A stretch of DNA of 41,626 nucleotides from IMG/VR virus record IMGVR_UViG_3300025674_000100, positions 1-41,626 of that record; one strand, given 5' to 3'. This DNA comes from a virus. The first letter of the stretch is position 1; each line of letters begins with the position of its first letter. Positions 8,931 to 15,485 of this stretch are shown here, in pieces. The position numbers were made by a program, and so were the translations under genes. Below the pieces are notes generated by a model. It had not been told where the DNA came from and did no database searches. It saw only the letters and a program-made list of their open reading frames with translations.

Positions 8931-9107
8931 TCACTCCTTCATCGCATTCATTCCTGCATCCGTTGCCTTCGCTTTGACATTACAAGTGCCACACAGGTCA
9001 CGACCCGATGTGTTGCTCTCAATCCTTCCGTATTTGCCACAGTCAGCACAATGATCAATGATTCTTCCTTTTGGTGTCACTTGTCGTTGTGGTGCTTTTT
9101 CAATCAT
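8931..9107 (-). CDS. small zinc-ribbon protein
   Basis: A 58-residue protein from the ATG at 9107, five bases after the preceding gene's stop and nine bases behind GGGAGG; a TTG at 9134 would overlap the previous gene. It has two cysteine pairs, CADC and CGTC, about 22 residues apart, which form a zinc ribbon. The N-terminus is basic (EKAPQRQVTPKGR). Its neighbours are the head-tail connector and small neck genes. The zinc-binding fold is well supported by the two CxxC pairs; the function is unknown. Confidence 0.65.
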   Translation of the reverse strand: MIEKAPQRQVTPKGRIIDHCADCGKYGRIESNTSGRDLCGTCNVKAKATDAGMNAMKE

Positions 9108-9111
9108 GTTA

Positions 9112-10728
9112 TCAGCCTCCCATTCCCGCAACAATTATGCTTTCTTGAAACGGCACGAGCAATTTGGACACTTCCGCCTCCAATTTTTGATGTTTCTGCG
9201 AAATATCAATGTTTTGTGTGCCTTCGGGGAACATGACGCTGTAATCATCGCTCATCAAAATATCCATGACGACCAATTTGGTGCAAGCCTCCTTGATGGA
9301 CTTGTCCACATACCTGTTGCCGTAAATGTAAGCACAGCGTAGTGAGTGGTTCTCAAAGAAGGGATATTCGTTGTTGAAGGCAATCATGCCGTTCTCTTCA
9401 ACAGACCACCATGACTTTTGGCGTTCCTCATCGGTAATGTCGCACTTGAATGACACTTGATAGATAACATCACCCTCAGCGATGTTGCCGCCAAAGTCGT
9501 TTTGTTGATCGCTGACAATGGTAAAGGTCGTGCCTGAAAGGGTGCAAAGAGCGATACGGTTGGTTGTTCCGCTTTTGATGAACACCAACGCATGGCTCTT
9601 GACGAAACCGCCCGCACTATCCACCGTGAACGAAGTGGCAGGTGAACCCGTCACGCTCGTCACCGTAGCGGTATGCTCGTTGTATTTGTTGCTGTCATAG
9701 GTGAGGGCAGTGTTGTGAGTCACGGCAATTGTAGCGTTTGCACCACCTTCGGTGCTACGCATGGATGAAATTTCCACTACACCGTCACCGTTGTCGCTGT
9801 TGGCAATAGCCAAGAATTCGTCATGGACATTCAACGCCGCGCTCGCACTCTCCCTATTCTCAACCGTTAGTGAGCCAATTTGAATTGCCGATTTATTGAA
9901 TTCGGGGTCTTTGTTCACAAGCGCACCAATGTTCTCGGCAGCGGATTTGTGATCAAAATCCCCCCTCCATTTCGTCTGTGCATCCGAACCTTCGGTTAGC
10001 GTAGCCACACCGTTAGCACCGGGACACAGGAGGATGGATTCGCCTGACACGAGGGTGTGGTCGCTGACCTGCAACCCAATTCGTGCCGCCGCCATTTCAC
10101 GATAATAGTCGCCCTGCCACGCACCCAATTTGAGAATGCGTTGAATGTTGCCGTTTTGTAGGAAAATAGCACCCACATAATCCGTGTAATATCGCCTTCG
10201 GTATGGCTTGAATGTAGTGAAATTTTGATATTCCTCAGCCACCAAGCGTGGTCGCCATGCGTTTCGTGTCACTTTGTCAATGTAGTCTTGACGAATGCGA
10301 ATCAATTCTTCAACATGGCTCTTTTTGATGCCTCGCTCTTTGCTGTTTGTGATAGCCGACTGATGTTGAATGTAGGCGTTGTTGGCTGTGGTGAATGACT
10401 CAGCCCCCTTAGCCGTAGCGATGACATACACTTTGCCACCACTCCCCACCGAAGCGATTGAAGTCACGGTGTAGGTTTTGCCGAGAGCATCAGCATCGTC
10501 ATAGACCAACACCGTGTCATTAGCGGAATAACCCCACCTGCGATAATCCACACCGCTGATAGGAAATTTGATGTTTGCACCGTCAATCACCGAATCATCG
10601 CTAAGTGCGGTTGGATCGGGCAACGGCAATTGAAGAAAGTCAGCGACATGGGCTACGGTGGTATAGACCAAATCATCAGGATAAAGAGGGGCATCGGGGC
10701 GATGACCGGGTGAAAATGTGCGTGGCAT
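9112..10728 (-). CDS. head-tail connector (adaptor) protein with inserted domains
   Basis: A 538-residue protein with AGGTGA five bases before the ATG at 10728. The N-terminus (YTTVAHVADFLQLPLP) and a helix around residues 135-155 (SHVEELIRIRQDYIDKVTRN) look like the gp6/gp15-type adaptor that binds below the portal. The last 90 residues are helical again (NRYVDKSIKEACTKLVVMD). Between them lie beta-rich, Thr/Ser/Gly-rich segments, probably insertions, since usual adaptors have only 100-200 residues. It stands between capsid and tail genes, as adaptors do. I infer the role from the helical pattern and position, and the long insertions make the boundaries uncertain. Confidence 0.5.
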   Translation of the reverse strand: MPRTFSPGHRPDAPLYPDDLVYTTVAHVADFLQLPLPDPTALSDDSVIDGANIKFPISGVDYRRWGYSANDTVLVYDDADALGKTYTVTSIASVGSGGKVYVIATAKGAESFTTANNAYIQHQSAITNSKERGIKKSHVEELIRIRQDYIDKVTRNAWRPRLVAEEYQNFTTFKPYRRRYYTDYVGAIFLQNGNIQRILKLGAWQGDYYREMAAARIGLQVSDHTLVSGESILLCPGANGVATLTEGSDAQTKWRGDFDHKSAAENIGALVNKDPEFNKSAIQIGSLTVENRESASAALNVHDEFLAIANSDNGDGVVEISSMRSTEGGANATIAVTHNTALTYDSNKYNEHTATVTSVTGSPATSFTVDSAGGFVKSHALVFIKSGTTNRIALCTLSGTTFTIVSDQQNDFGGNIAEGDVIYQVSFKCDITDEERQKSWWSVEENGMIAFNNEYPFFENHSLRCAYIYGNRYVDKSIKEACTKLVVMDILMSDDYSVMFPEGTQNIDISQKHQKLEAEVSKLLVPFQESIIVAGMGG

Positions 10729-10738
10729 TGACTCTCAC

Positions 10739-11062
10739 CTAACCCATGATGTGACTACCCATGTTAAAGTGCATCGCATCCCCGCACACACCGCATTTGG
10801 GTGTCCAACAGAAATAGAGTGTTCCGCACCCACGACATCGTGTGCCTGAGCCTATGTTTTGAATGTTTTTACGCTCGTTGCGTTTGATTTCCACCTTTTT
10901 GTTGGTGGAGAATTTCTCCATGTTTTTCTTGGAGAACAGGGATTCGCTTTCATCAAATGACGAACCCGAAGCATTGGCGATTTCAGCCATACGCAATTTG
11001 CGCCTTCGCTGAATATCAATTGAAGTGTCAAGGTCAATTTCTTGGACTTTCATTCGTGCCAT
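10739..11062 (-). CDS. zinc-ribbon protein, unknown
   Basis: A 107-residue protein with GGGGTGA six bases before the ATG at 11062. The first 70 residues are basic and helical (DIQRRRKLRMAEIANA; KKVEIKRNERKN). The C-terminal part holds CRGC and CGVC, about 13 residues apart with a further Cys between them, a compact zinc ribbon. It lies between a decoration-like protein and the head-tail connector. A structural or assembly role is likely from context only; nucleic-acid binding is possible from the basic N-terminus plus zinc ribbon. Confidence 0.6.
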   Translation of the reverse strand: MARMKVQEIDLDTSIDIQRRRKLRMAEIANASGSSFDESESLFSKKNMEKFSTNKKVEIKRNERKNIQNIGSGTRCRGCGTLYFCWTPKCGVCGDAMHFNMGSHIMG

Positions 11063-11088
11063 TTTGGTTCACCCCCGTTGGGCGAACC

Positions 11089-11442
11089 TCATGCACGAGT
11101 GCCTGTCACCGTAATATACACCGTTTGATCGGACAAATCGGCTGTGTCGGAAACAGCACTAAGAGGGGCAAAAACATCAGCAGGGATAGGGGTTGATTGG
11201 TCGTCAGCGGGAACGGACAATGCCTGATAAGCCAACAATTTTTTGTTGGTTCGGTCATATTTCCACACATAGCCACCACCATCGGAGTCAATGGTGACGG
11301 TTTCAATGACAGGGACATATTGAGTTAGGTCAAGCGATTCGCCCGCAGCGAGCCACGAATCATCAGGAGTGATTTTGAGGGAAGCAGAAATCCTGCTTCC
11401 TGATACTTGATTACGCCCTAATTGCACCACTGTCAAAGCCAT
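11089..11442 (-). CDS. small beta-rich virion protein, decoration-like
   Basis: A 117-residue protein. I chose the ATG at 11442 because GGGTGA lies five bases upstream; a GTG at 11451 is also in frame. The sequence is mostly beta strands (ALTVVQLGRNQVSG; ETVTIDSDGGGYVWKY; QTVYITVTGTRA) with no Cys. Small all-beta proteins downstream of the capsid gene often decorate the capsid surface. It sits in a run of four such proteins (11089-12903). No family is recognised. Confidence 0.55.
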   Translation of the reverse strand: MALTVVQLGRNQVSGSRISASLKITPDDSWLAAGESLDLTQYVPVIETVTIDSDGGGYVWKYDRTNKKLLAYQALSVPADDQSTPIPADVFAPLSAVSDTADLSDQTVYITVTGTRA

Positions 11443-11469
11443 GTCGCTCACCCTTCCGTATTACTATGT

Positions 11470-11478
11470 CATATTTAA
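11470..11478 (-). promoter_or_regulatory. weak archaeal TATA-like element
   Basis: In the AT-rich gap between two small structural genes the minus strand reads TTAAATATG, resembling an archaeal box A, centred about 32 bases upstream of the ATG at 11442. The gap is one of the few here longer than 30 bases. AT-rich matches arise easily by chance, so this is weak. Confidence 0.2.
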
Positions 11479-11486
11479 CGATATTC

Positions 11487-12080
11487 TCAATTATAGACGA
11501 TGACAACAAAAATTGAACCCGTGTCCGAAGCCCACGCTGTTCCTGTCGTCAATTTGATTTGCACTTTACCACAAACCATGCCTGTCCACGGTGCGACTTC
11601 ATCAACCAATGTAGCCGTTCCTGCACTGCTGAGAGTCTTGGGGGCTTCGGGGGTGGATGAATGTCCACTCACACCTGCACGCACAACGAGAGCATTCGCT
11701 TGTTGCGCGGGTGCTGCCTGAATTGCCGCACCCTCAGCCGTTTGAAATTTGTAAGGGCGTGGGGAGGCGGTGGTGTAGTCAAGGTTGCTGATTTGCTCGT
11801 GATAGGATAGGGGTAAAGCCGATCCTGCACCGTCATCTAAATCAGCATAAAGCAATTGAAATGTCCCACCATGCACTTGGGTGTTGGTGTTGGTTGTCAA
11901 TTTGCTACGGGTTGCGTCAAGGATAATGTTGTTCACTTGACCGTTGAGCAAAACATCAGCCGTCACCGTAGTGTTGCCTGACAAATCGTCTTGAGTGAAT
12001 TCATAGACGAGGCGATTGACACGAATGCGACCTGCGTATCGTGCTTCACCGTCATAGAGCGTGGCTTTGTGTTCAGCCAT
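11487..12080 (-). CDS. beta-rich virion protein, unknown
   Basis: A 197-residue protein whose ATG at 12080 overlaps the previous stop (TGATG) with GGGGGTGA seven bases upstream. It begins with strands (AEHKATLYDGEARYAGRI; RLVYEFTQDD) and includes NTTVTADVLLNGQVNN. An Ala/Gln stretch (GAAIQAAPAQQANALVV) breaks it into two halves, and the C-terminal half (GKVQIKLTTGTAWASD) resembles a small jelly-roll strand pattern. It lies among capsid-proximal genes. Capsid decoration or a minor head protein is the likely role by position; no family is recognised. Confidence 0.55.
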   Translation of the reverse strand: MAEHKATLYDGEARYAGRIRVNRLVYEFTQDDLSGNTTVTADVLLNGQVNNIILDATRSKLTTNTNTQVHGGTFQLLYADLDDGAGSALPLSYHEQISNLDYTTASPRPYKFQTAEGAAIQAAPAQQANALVVRAGVSGHSSTPEAPKTLSSAGTATLVDEVAPWTGMVCGKVQIKLTTGTAWASDTGSIFVVIVYN

Positions 12081-12505
12081 CACTCGTCACCCCCGCTTGA
12101 TGCGGAGGCTCTAACGGTTTCAATGATGGTGGATTTGTTTGCACGAGCGTCAATTTCAACGCCATTTGCTTCGCACCATTCAACCATTTTCGCCTTTGTC
12201 CATGTTTCGTCAAAGGACTCCGATTCTTCCGTGATTTGTGGTGCTTCTTCCACGACAGGCTCAGGGGTTGGCTCAATAGCCTCAACCATTTGCTTTGTCT
12301 TTTCAGCAACGACTTCTTCATCAAGACCTTTTACAGACCATTGAGGGAAATTGTCGCCCTTGAATCGTTCAGCCAAGTGGCGAGGGATGTCCTCACGAGT
12401 GCTTTGCCGACTGAAACCGTATGTCACTCCACCTTCGGTGAATTCCACATAGGGTCTGTCGCCCACATATTGAACGGTAATCGTCAAAAGACGACCCCCA
12501 ATCAA
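12080..12505 (-). CDS. head-module protein with C-terminal SAP/HeH-like domain
   Basis: A 141-residue protein if the TTG at 12505 is used; a second TTG and a GTG within the first 14 codons are alternatives. Residues 10-58 form a small domain (VQYVGDRPYVEFTEGG, then REDIPRHLAERF) of a kind seen in phage head-tail proteins. An acidic, Pro-rich linker follows (IEPTPEPVVEEAPQ). Residues 100-133 (TWTKAKMVEWCEANGVEI, then NKSTIIETVRA) look like a HeH/LEM/SAP helix-extended-helix module. The same layout occurs in the protein at 5648-6013. It sits two genes downstream of the capsid gene. DNA contact by the C-terminal module is inferred from fold resemblance only. Confidence 0.65.
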   Translation of the reverse strand: MIGGRLLTITVQYVGDRPYVEFTEGGVTYGFSRQSTREDIPRHLAERFKGDNFPQWSVKGLDEEVVAEKTKQMVEAIEPTPEPVVEEAPQITEESESFDETWTKAKMVEWCEANGVEIDARANKSTIIETVRASASSGGDE

Positions 12506-12903
12506 GCGTAATACAAAAGGGTCACTCGGTGGGTGTCGCCCGCTGTTCCTGATGCGGTGGTGAAAGCAACAGTGCTTCCTGATGCACGCACAAGCGTAGG
12601 CAATTCGTTGCCACCGCTTCGGTTGGTGACACTCAGCACTTCAAGCACCGTTCCACCGTTTCCAAGACCCGTGATTGCCACAGGCGAGCCTTCATCGGAG
12701 TCAGCGTCAGCCAAATCCACAACGGTTGCTGTGGATGCTGCCGTCACAACAACATCAACCACCATCAAGTGCAAAGCACCTGCGGCGGCGTTAGAACCGA
12801 TTGGGGATTGAAGCCATGCGGTTGAGGTGTTGTCCGACCCCGACCACATTCGCTGATCCAATACTACTGCACTGCCCGTTCCTGTCAAATTCGTGTTTGC
12901 CAT
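12502..12903 (-). CDS. probable capsid decoration protein
   Basis: A 133-residue protein following the major capsid gene, with AGGAGAG before the ATG at 12903. It is small, all-beta, rich in Ala, Thr, Ser, Gly and Val, and has no Cys (ANTNLTGTGSAVVLDQR; ALHLMVVDVVVTA; DTHRVTLLYYA). Such genes next to the capsid gene usually encode decoration or head-stabilising proteins. The next gene starts inside its last codons. The role is inferred from position and composition. Confidence 0.55.
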   Translation of the reverse strand: MANTNLTGTGSAVVLDQRMWSGSDNTSTAWLQSPIGSNAAAGALHLMVVDVVVTAASTATVVDLADADSDEGSPVAITGLGNGGTVLEVLSVTNRSGGNELPTLVRASGSTVAFTTASGTAGDTHRVTLLYYA

Positions 12904-12925
12904 GTGTATCTCTCCTTGTTTCTCC

Positions 12926-12933
12926 TATTTAAC
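12926..12933 (-). promoter_or_regulatory. weak TATA-like element before decoration gene
   Basis: The minus strand reads GTTAAATA just after the capsid stop codon, centred about 26 bases upstream of the ATG at 12903, the spacing expected for an archaeal box A with a near-leaderless transcript. The same gene also has an AGGAGAG ribosome site, which argues against leaderless use. Low weight. Confidence 0.2.
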
Positions 12934-12934
12934 C

Positions 12935-14101
12935 TCAACTCAAGTCACGGATTTTACCGCTTGCCTTGAAGAAAGCACAAATCAATTCGCCCATCGTGTG
13001 AAACATTCCCATTTGTCCCAAGCGGTTGATACCGAATGGGTCGCCCGTTTCAATGCCACTCTCGTGGTAAAGGGTAGGCTTGGCGGTGGTGAACCACAGG
13101 TAGTCGGTGTCAAGGAAATAGAGGCGAGAAGAACCGCCCGTTTCCTTGTGAACATCTTTGGAGGGGATGATTGGGACACCGTTGTAGGTAGCGACCATGA
13201 AGCCACCCTGAATGCCCGGAACACCCTTCACACCATTGACACCCGGCACGACACGCTTCATTTCAACGAAGCGTTGTTGGGGTTGTAGCAATTGCTGAAT
13301 GGTTTCAAGAGTGTCGTAGCCCGTAAGGATGACCTTTGGCTGACCACCTGCTTCCCACACTTGTCGGAACATTCCGTCAAGGATGTTCAGGGACAATGCA
13401 CGCTCGGCACTTGATGCACCTGCATCCACTTGAGCGTCATACCACTGAGCCGACCCTGCGGTTTGACCTGCACGAGTGAGCGAATAGATGTTGTGATCCG
13501 ATTCAGCACTCACATCGGAGAAGGTGTTGTAGTCCTCCACATAGGAATTGGAGGTGATACGGTCAAGGGACTCAAAGTCGTTTCCTGCGGTGGTATCAAT
13601 GTCACTCAACAGCATTTGGTTGATGTGTTCAGTGTGGTGCTTTGCCATTTCCATTTTGATGACAGCACGAGCATCACCAAGACCGTCATCCTTGTCAGCA
13701 AGGAACATGGCGGTTTCGGTGAGGTCAAAGGTGTGAGCCACAGTCTTTGGCTTGGTGCTGACCTCAGCGAAGGTTGGCTTGGTGGTTTCAGGGAGGGTTG
13801 CGTTCTCAGGAACACCGCCACCCTTCGTGAAGTCGGGCTTGGCGGTGGTGACACGCCATCCACTCTTCTCCCAAGGCTTCTTGGGGAGAATGCTGAAAGC
13901 GTTGAATTCTTGGTTCAATTGCGACCAAACCTTGCGACCAAAAATCGCTTGGTAAGTGCCACTCGTTGAAGAGGCGAGAGGTGAATCGGCTTTCAAGAGG
14001 TCAGTGCCACTGTAAGCCCATGCGTTCTGTCCTGCACCTGCACCGTAATACAGGCGTTCCATGTCCTCAATTGTTCGGATATATCCTTGACTTCCACTCA
14101 T
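12935..14101 (-). CDS. major capsid protein, HK97 fold
   Basis: A 388-residue protein. I take the ATG at 14101, five bases behind GAGGTGAT; a TTG at 14107 is possible. The order of features fits HK97-type capsid proteins: an N-terminal arm (YQAIFGRKVWSQLNQEF) and a strand pair with KPTFAEVSTKPKTVAHTFD leading into TETAMFLADKDDGLG. The spine helix follows (ARAVIKMEMAKHHTEHINQM), then an A-domain with PKVILTGYDTLETIQQL and NGVPIIPSKDV. The protease-scaffold gene lies directly upstream. No long N-terminal delta domain is present, which agrees with a scaffold fused to the protease instead. Confidence 0.9.
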   Translation of the reverse strand: MSGSQGYIRTIEDMERLYYGAGAGQNAWAYSGTDLLKADSPLASSTSGTYQAIFGRKVWSQLNQEFNAFSILPKKPWEKSGWRVTTAKPDFTKGGGVPENATLPETTKPTFAEVSTKPKTVAHTFDLTETAMFLADKDDGLGDARAVIKMEMAKHHTEHINQMLLSDIDTTAGNDFESLDRITSNSYVEDYNTFSDVSAESDHNIYSLTRAGQTAGSAQWYDAQVDAGASSAERALSLNILDGMFRQVWEAGGQPKVILTGYDTLETIQQLLQPQQRFVEMKRVVPGVNGVKGVPGIQGGFMVATYNGVPIIPSKDVHKETGGSSRLYFLDTDYLWFTTAKPTLYHESGIETGDPFGINRLGQMGMFHTMGELICAFFKASGKIRDLS

Positions 14102-14112
14102 TTTCAATCACC

Positions 14113-15441
14113 TCAAAGGTTTCCTCCAACCATTGAACGCTGGCCCAATTCTTCCAAAGCACGCCATGCGTCAAGTCCATTTCCAAGTGCTGCGTATTCC
14201 TCATGCGTTGGCACTCGCACAGCGTTCTCGGAAGGCACAGGAACGGCTGACTTTTGGATTTCAGCGTTCTCAGTGCGGAGGGAGTCAATTTCAGCCTTCA
14301 GGGAGGCGATTTGGGAAGTGAAGTCTTTGGACTTGTGGATTTCCAATGCTCGTTGCGTTTCGGCTTCGTAGCGGTCATTCCACTCCTTCTCCACAAGGGA
14401 CTTCACAGCCTCTTCGTCACGGATTGAGGCGTAGGCTCGGTAGCCACGCTCAAGGGACTCAGGGGAGAGGTCAGCACCCTTGATGACATTTCCACCCGTT
14501 GATTGTGGGTGTCGCATCTGTGGTGCGTTCTTGATGACATACTTGTTGGCACGAGCGTTGCCGAGAGCAGGTCGTGGGGCGAGGGTTGCATCCTCACCAC
14601 TGCCGTAAAGGTCGCCTTGTCCTCGGTGGTTGAAACCATGTTCACCATCAACGCCCACCATGTAGGCTTTGCCGAGTCCAAAGTGATCTCGTAGGCCATC
14701 CAAATCAACACCTTGCTCGTGTGCGAATTTTTCAAGGGTGTCAATGTAGGCGACAGCCGATTGCTCGGCTTTGCCCAAGTCATCCTTTTCGCACTCGCAC
14801 TCGGCCATGTTGCATGAACCGCACACCTTTGCGCTCTTTTCCATTTCCAAGCCTTTGCTGATTCGGGCAAGGGCATCTCTTACTTCGGTCAAAACATTCG
14901 TTTCTTCGCTCATTTCGTTCACATCCATTTTCAATAGGGTGTATCGGGATTCAGGATTGATTCCCTTTTTGCACAGGGTAATTTCGTGCAATTCCATGTC
15001 CGTAATTTCCCTGTGGCTTCCATGTTCGGGAGTCGTCTTGTTCACTCGGAACAAGGCTTGTCCACCAATGGAGAATGCTCGCAATTCGCCGTTGCGAATT
15101 TGCTTTTGGACTTCACGGGCTTTTTCAATGTCGTTTCGGATTTGGCAAACCACGAATAGCCCGTGATCATCCACTTCGGATTTCCAAACCCGCCCTTCAC
15201 TATCAGTGTAGGAAGGAAGGACTTGACCCACTTGAATACCGCTGTGGGCCAATTGAACATTACGATAGGATGGGTTGCTCATAAAGCCCCCAAATGCCTT
15301 CTTCAATGCACTAACGGGGATTCTGTCACCCTGCTTGTCCACCATATCAACGGAGGCATACCCGGCAATAACCAAGTCCCCATTGGAGTCGGACTTCAGG
15401 ATGAAGTCTTGTCCAACAGCCGACCATGTTGCCGTGTTCAT
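14113..15441 (-). CDS. prohead protease fused to scaffold-like domain
   Basis: A 442-residue protein. Residues about 10-175 are an HK97-type (S78/U35) prohead protease: DLVIAGYASVDMVDKQGD at the start, candidate catalytic His66 in VQLAHSGIQVG, Ser124 in LRAFSIGG, and the closing ELHEITLCKKGINPE. Residues about 200-220 hold CGSC and CEC, a possible zinc site. Residues about 330-420 are charged and coiled-coil-like (SQIASLKAEIDSLRTENA), as expected for a scaffold released on maturation. It precedes the capsid gene by 11 bases. No purine-rich ribosome site is seen before the ATG at 15441, but a TATA-like element lies about 28 bases upstream. Confidence 0.88.
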   Translation of the reverse strand: MNTATWSAVGQDFILKSDSNGDLVIAGYASVDMVDKQGDRIPVSALKKAFGGFMSNPSYRNVQLAHSGIQVGQVLPSYTDSEGRVWKSEVDDHGLFVVCQIRNDIEKAREVQKQIRNGELRAFSIGGQALFRVNKTTPEHGSHREITDMELHEITLCKKGINPESRYTLLKMDVNEMSEETNVLTEVRDALARISKGLEMEKSAKVCGSCNMAECECEKDDLGKAEQSAVAYIDTLEKFAHEQGVDLDGLRDHFGLGKAYMVGVDGEHGFNHRGQGDLYGSGEDATLAPRPALGNARANKYVIKNAPQMRHPQSTGGNVIKGADLSPESLERGYRAYASIRDEEAVKSLVEKEWNDRYEAETQRALEIHKSKDFTSQIASLKAEIDSLRTENAEIQKSAVPVPSENAVRVPTHEEYAALGNGLDAWRALEELGQRSMVGGNL

Positions 15442-15464
15442 TAAACAGGGAAAATCGGGTTATC

Positions 15465-15473
15465 CTATATGAA
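15465..15473 (-). promoter_or_regulatory. candidate archaeal TATA box for protease/capsid genes
   Basis: On the minus strand TTCATATAG is centred about 28 bases upstream of the ATG at 15441, preceded by CAAACGC. This matches the spacing of an archaeal box A for a leaderless transcript starting at the ATG. The gene has no GGTGA-type ribosome site, unlike most others here, and the gap of 44 bases is among the longest between genes. A separate promoter for the abundant capsid proteins makes sense. Confidence 0.35.
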
Positions 15474-15485
15474 GCGTTTGGTTGC

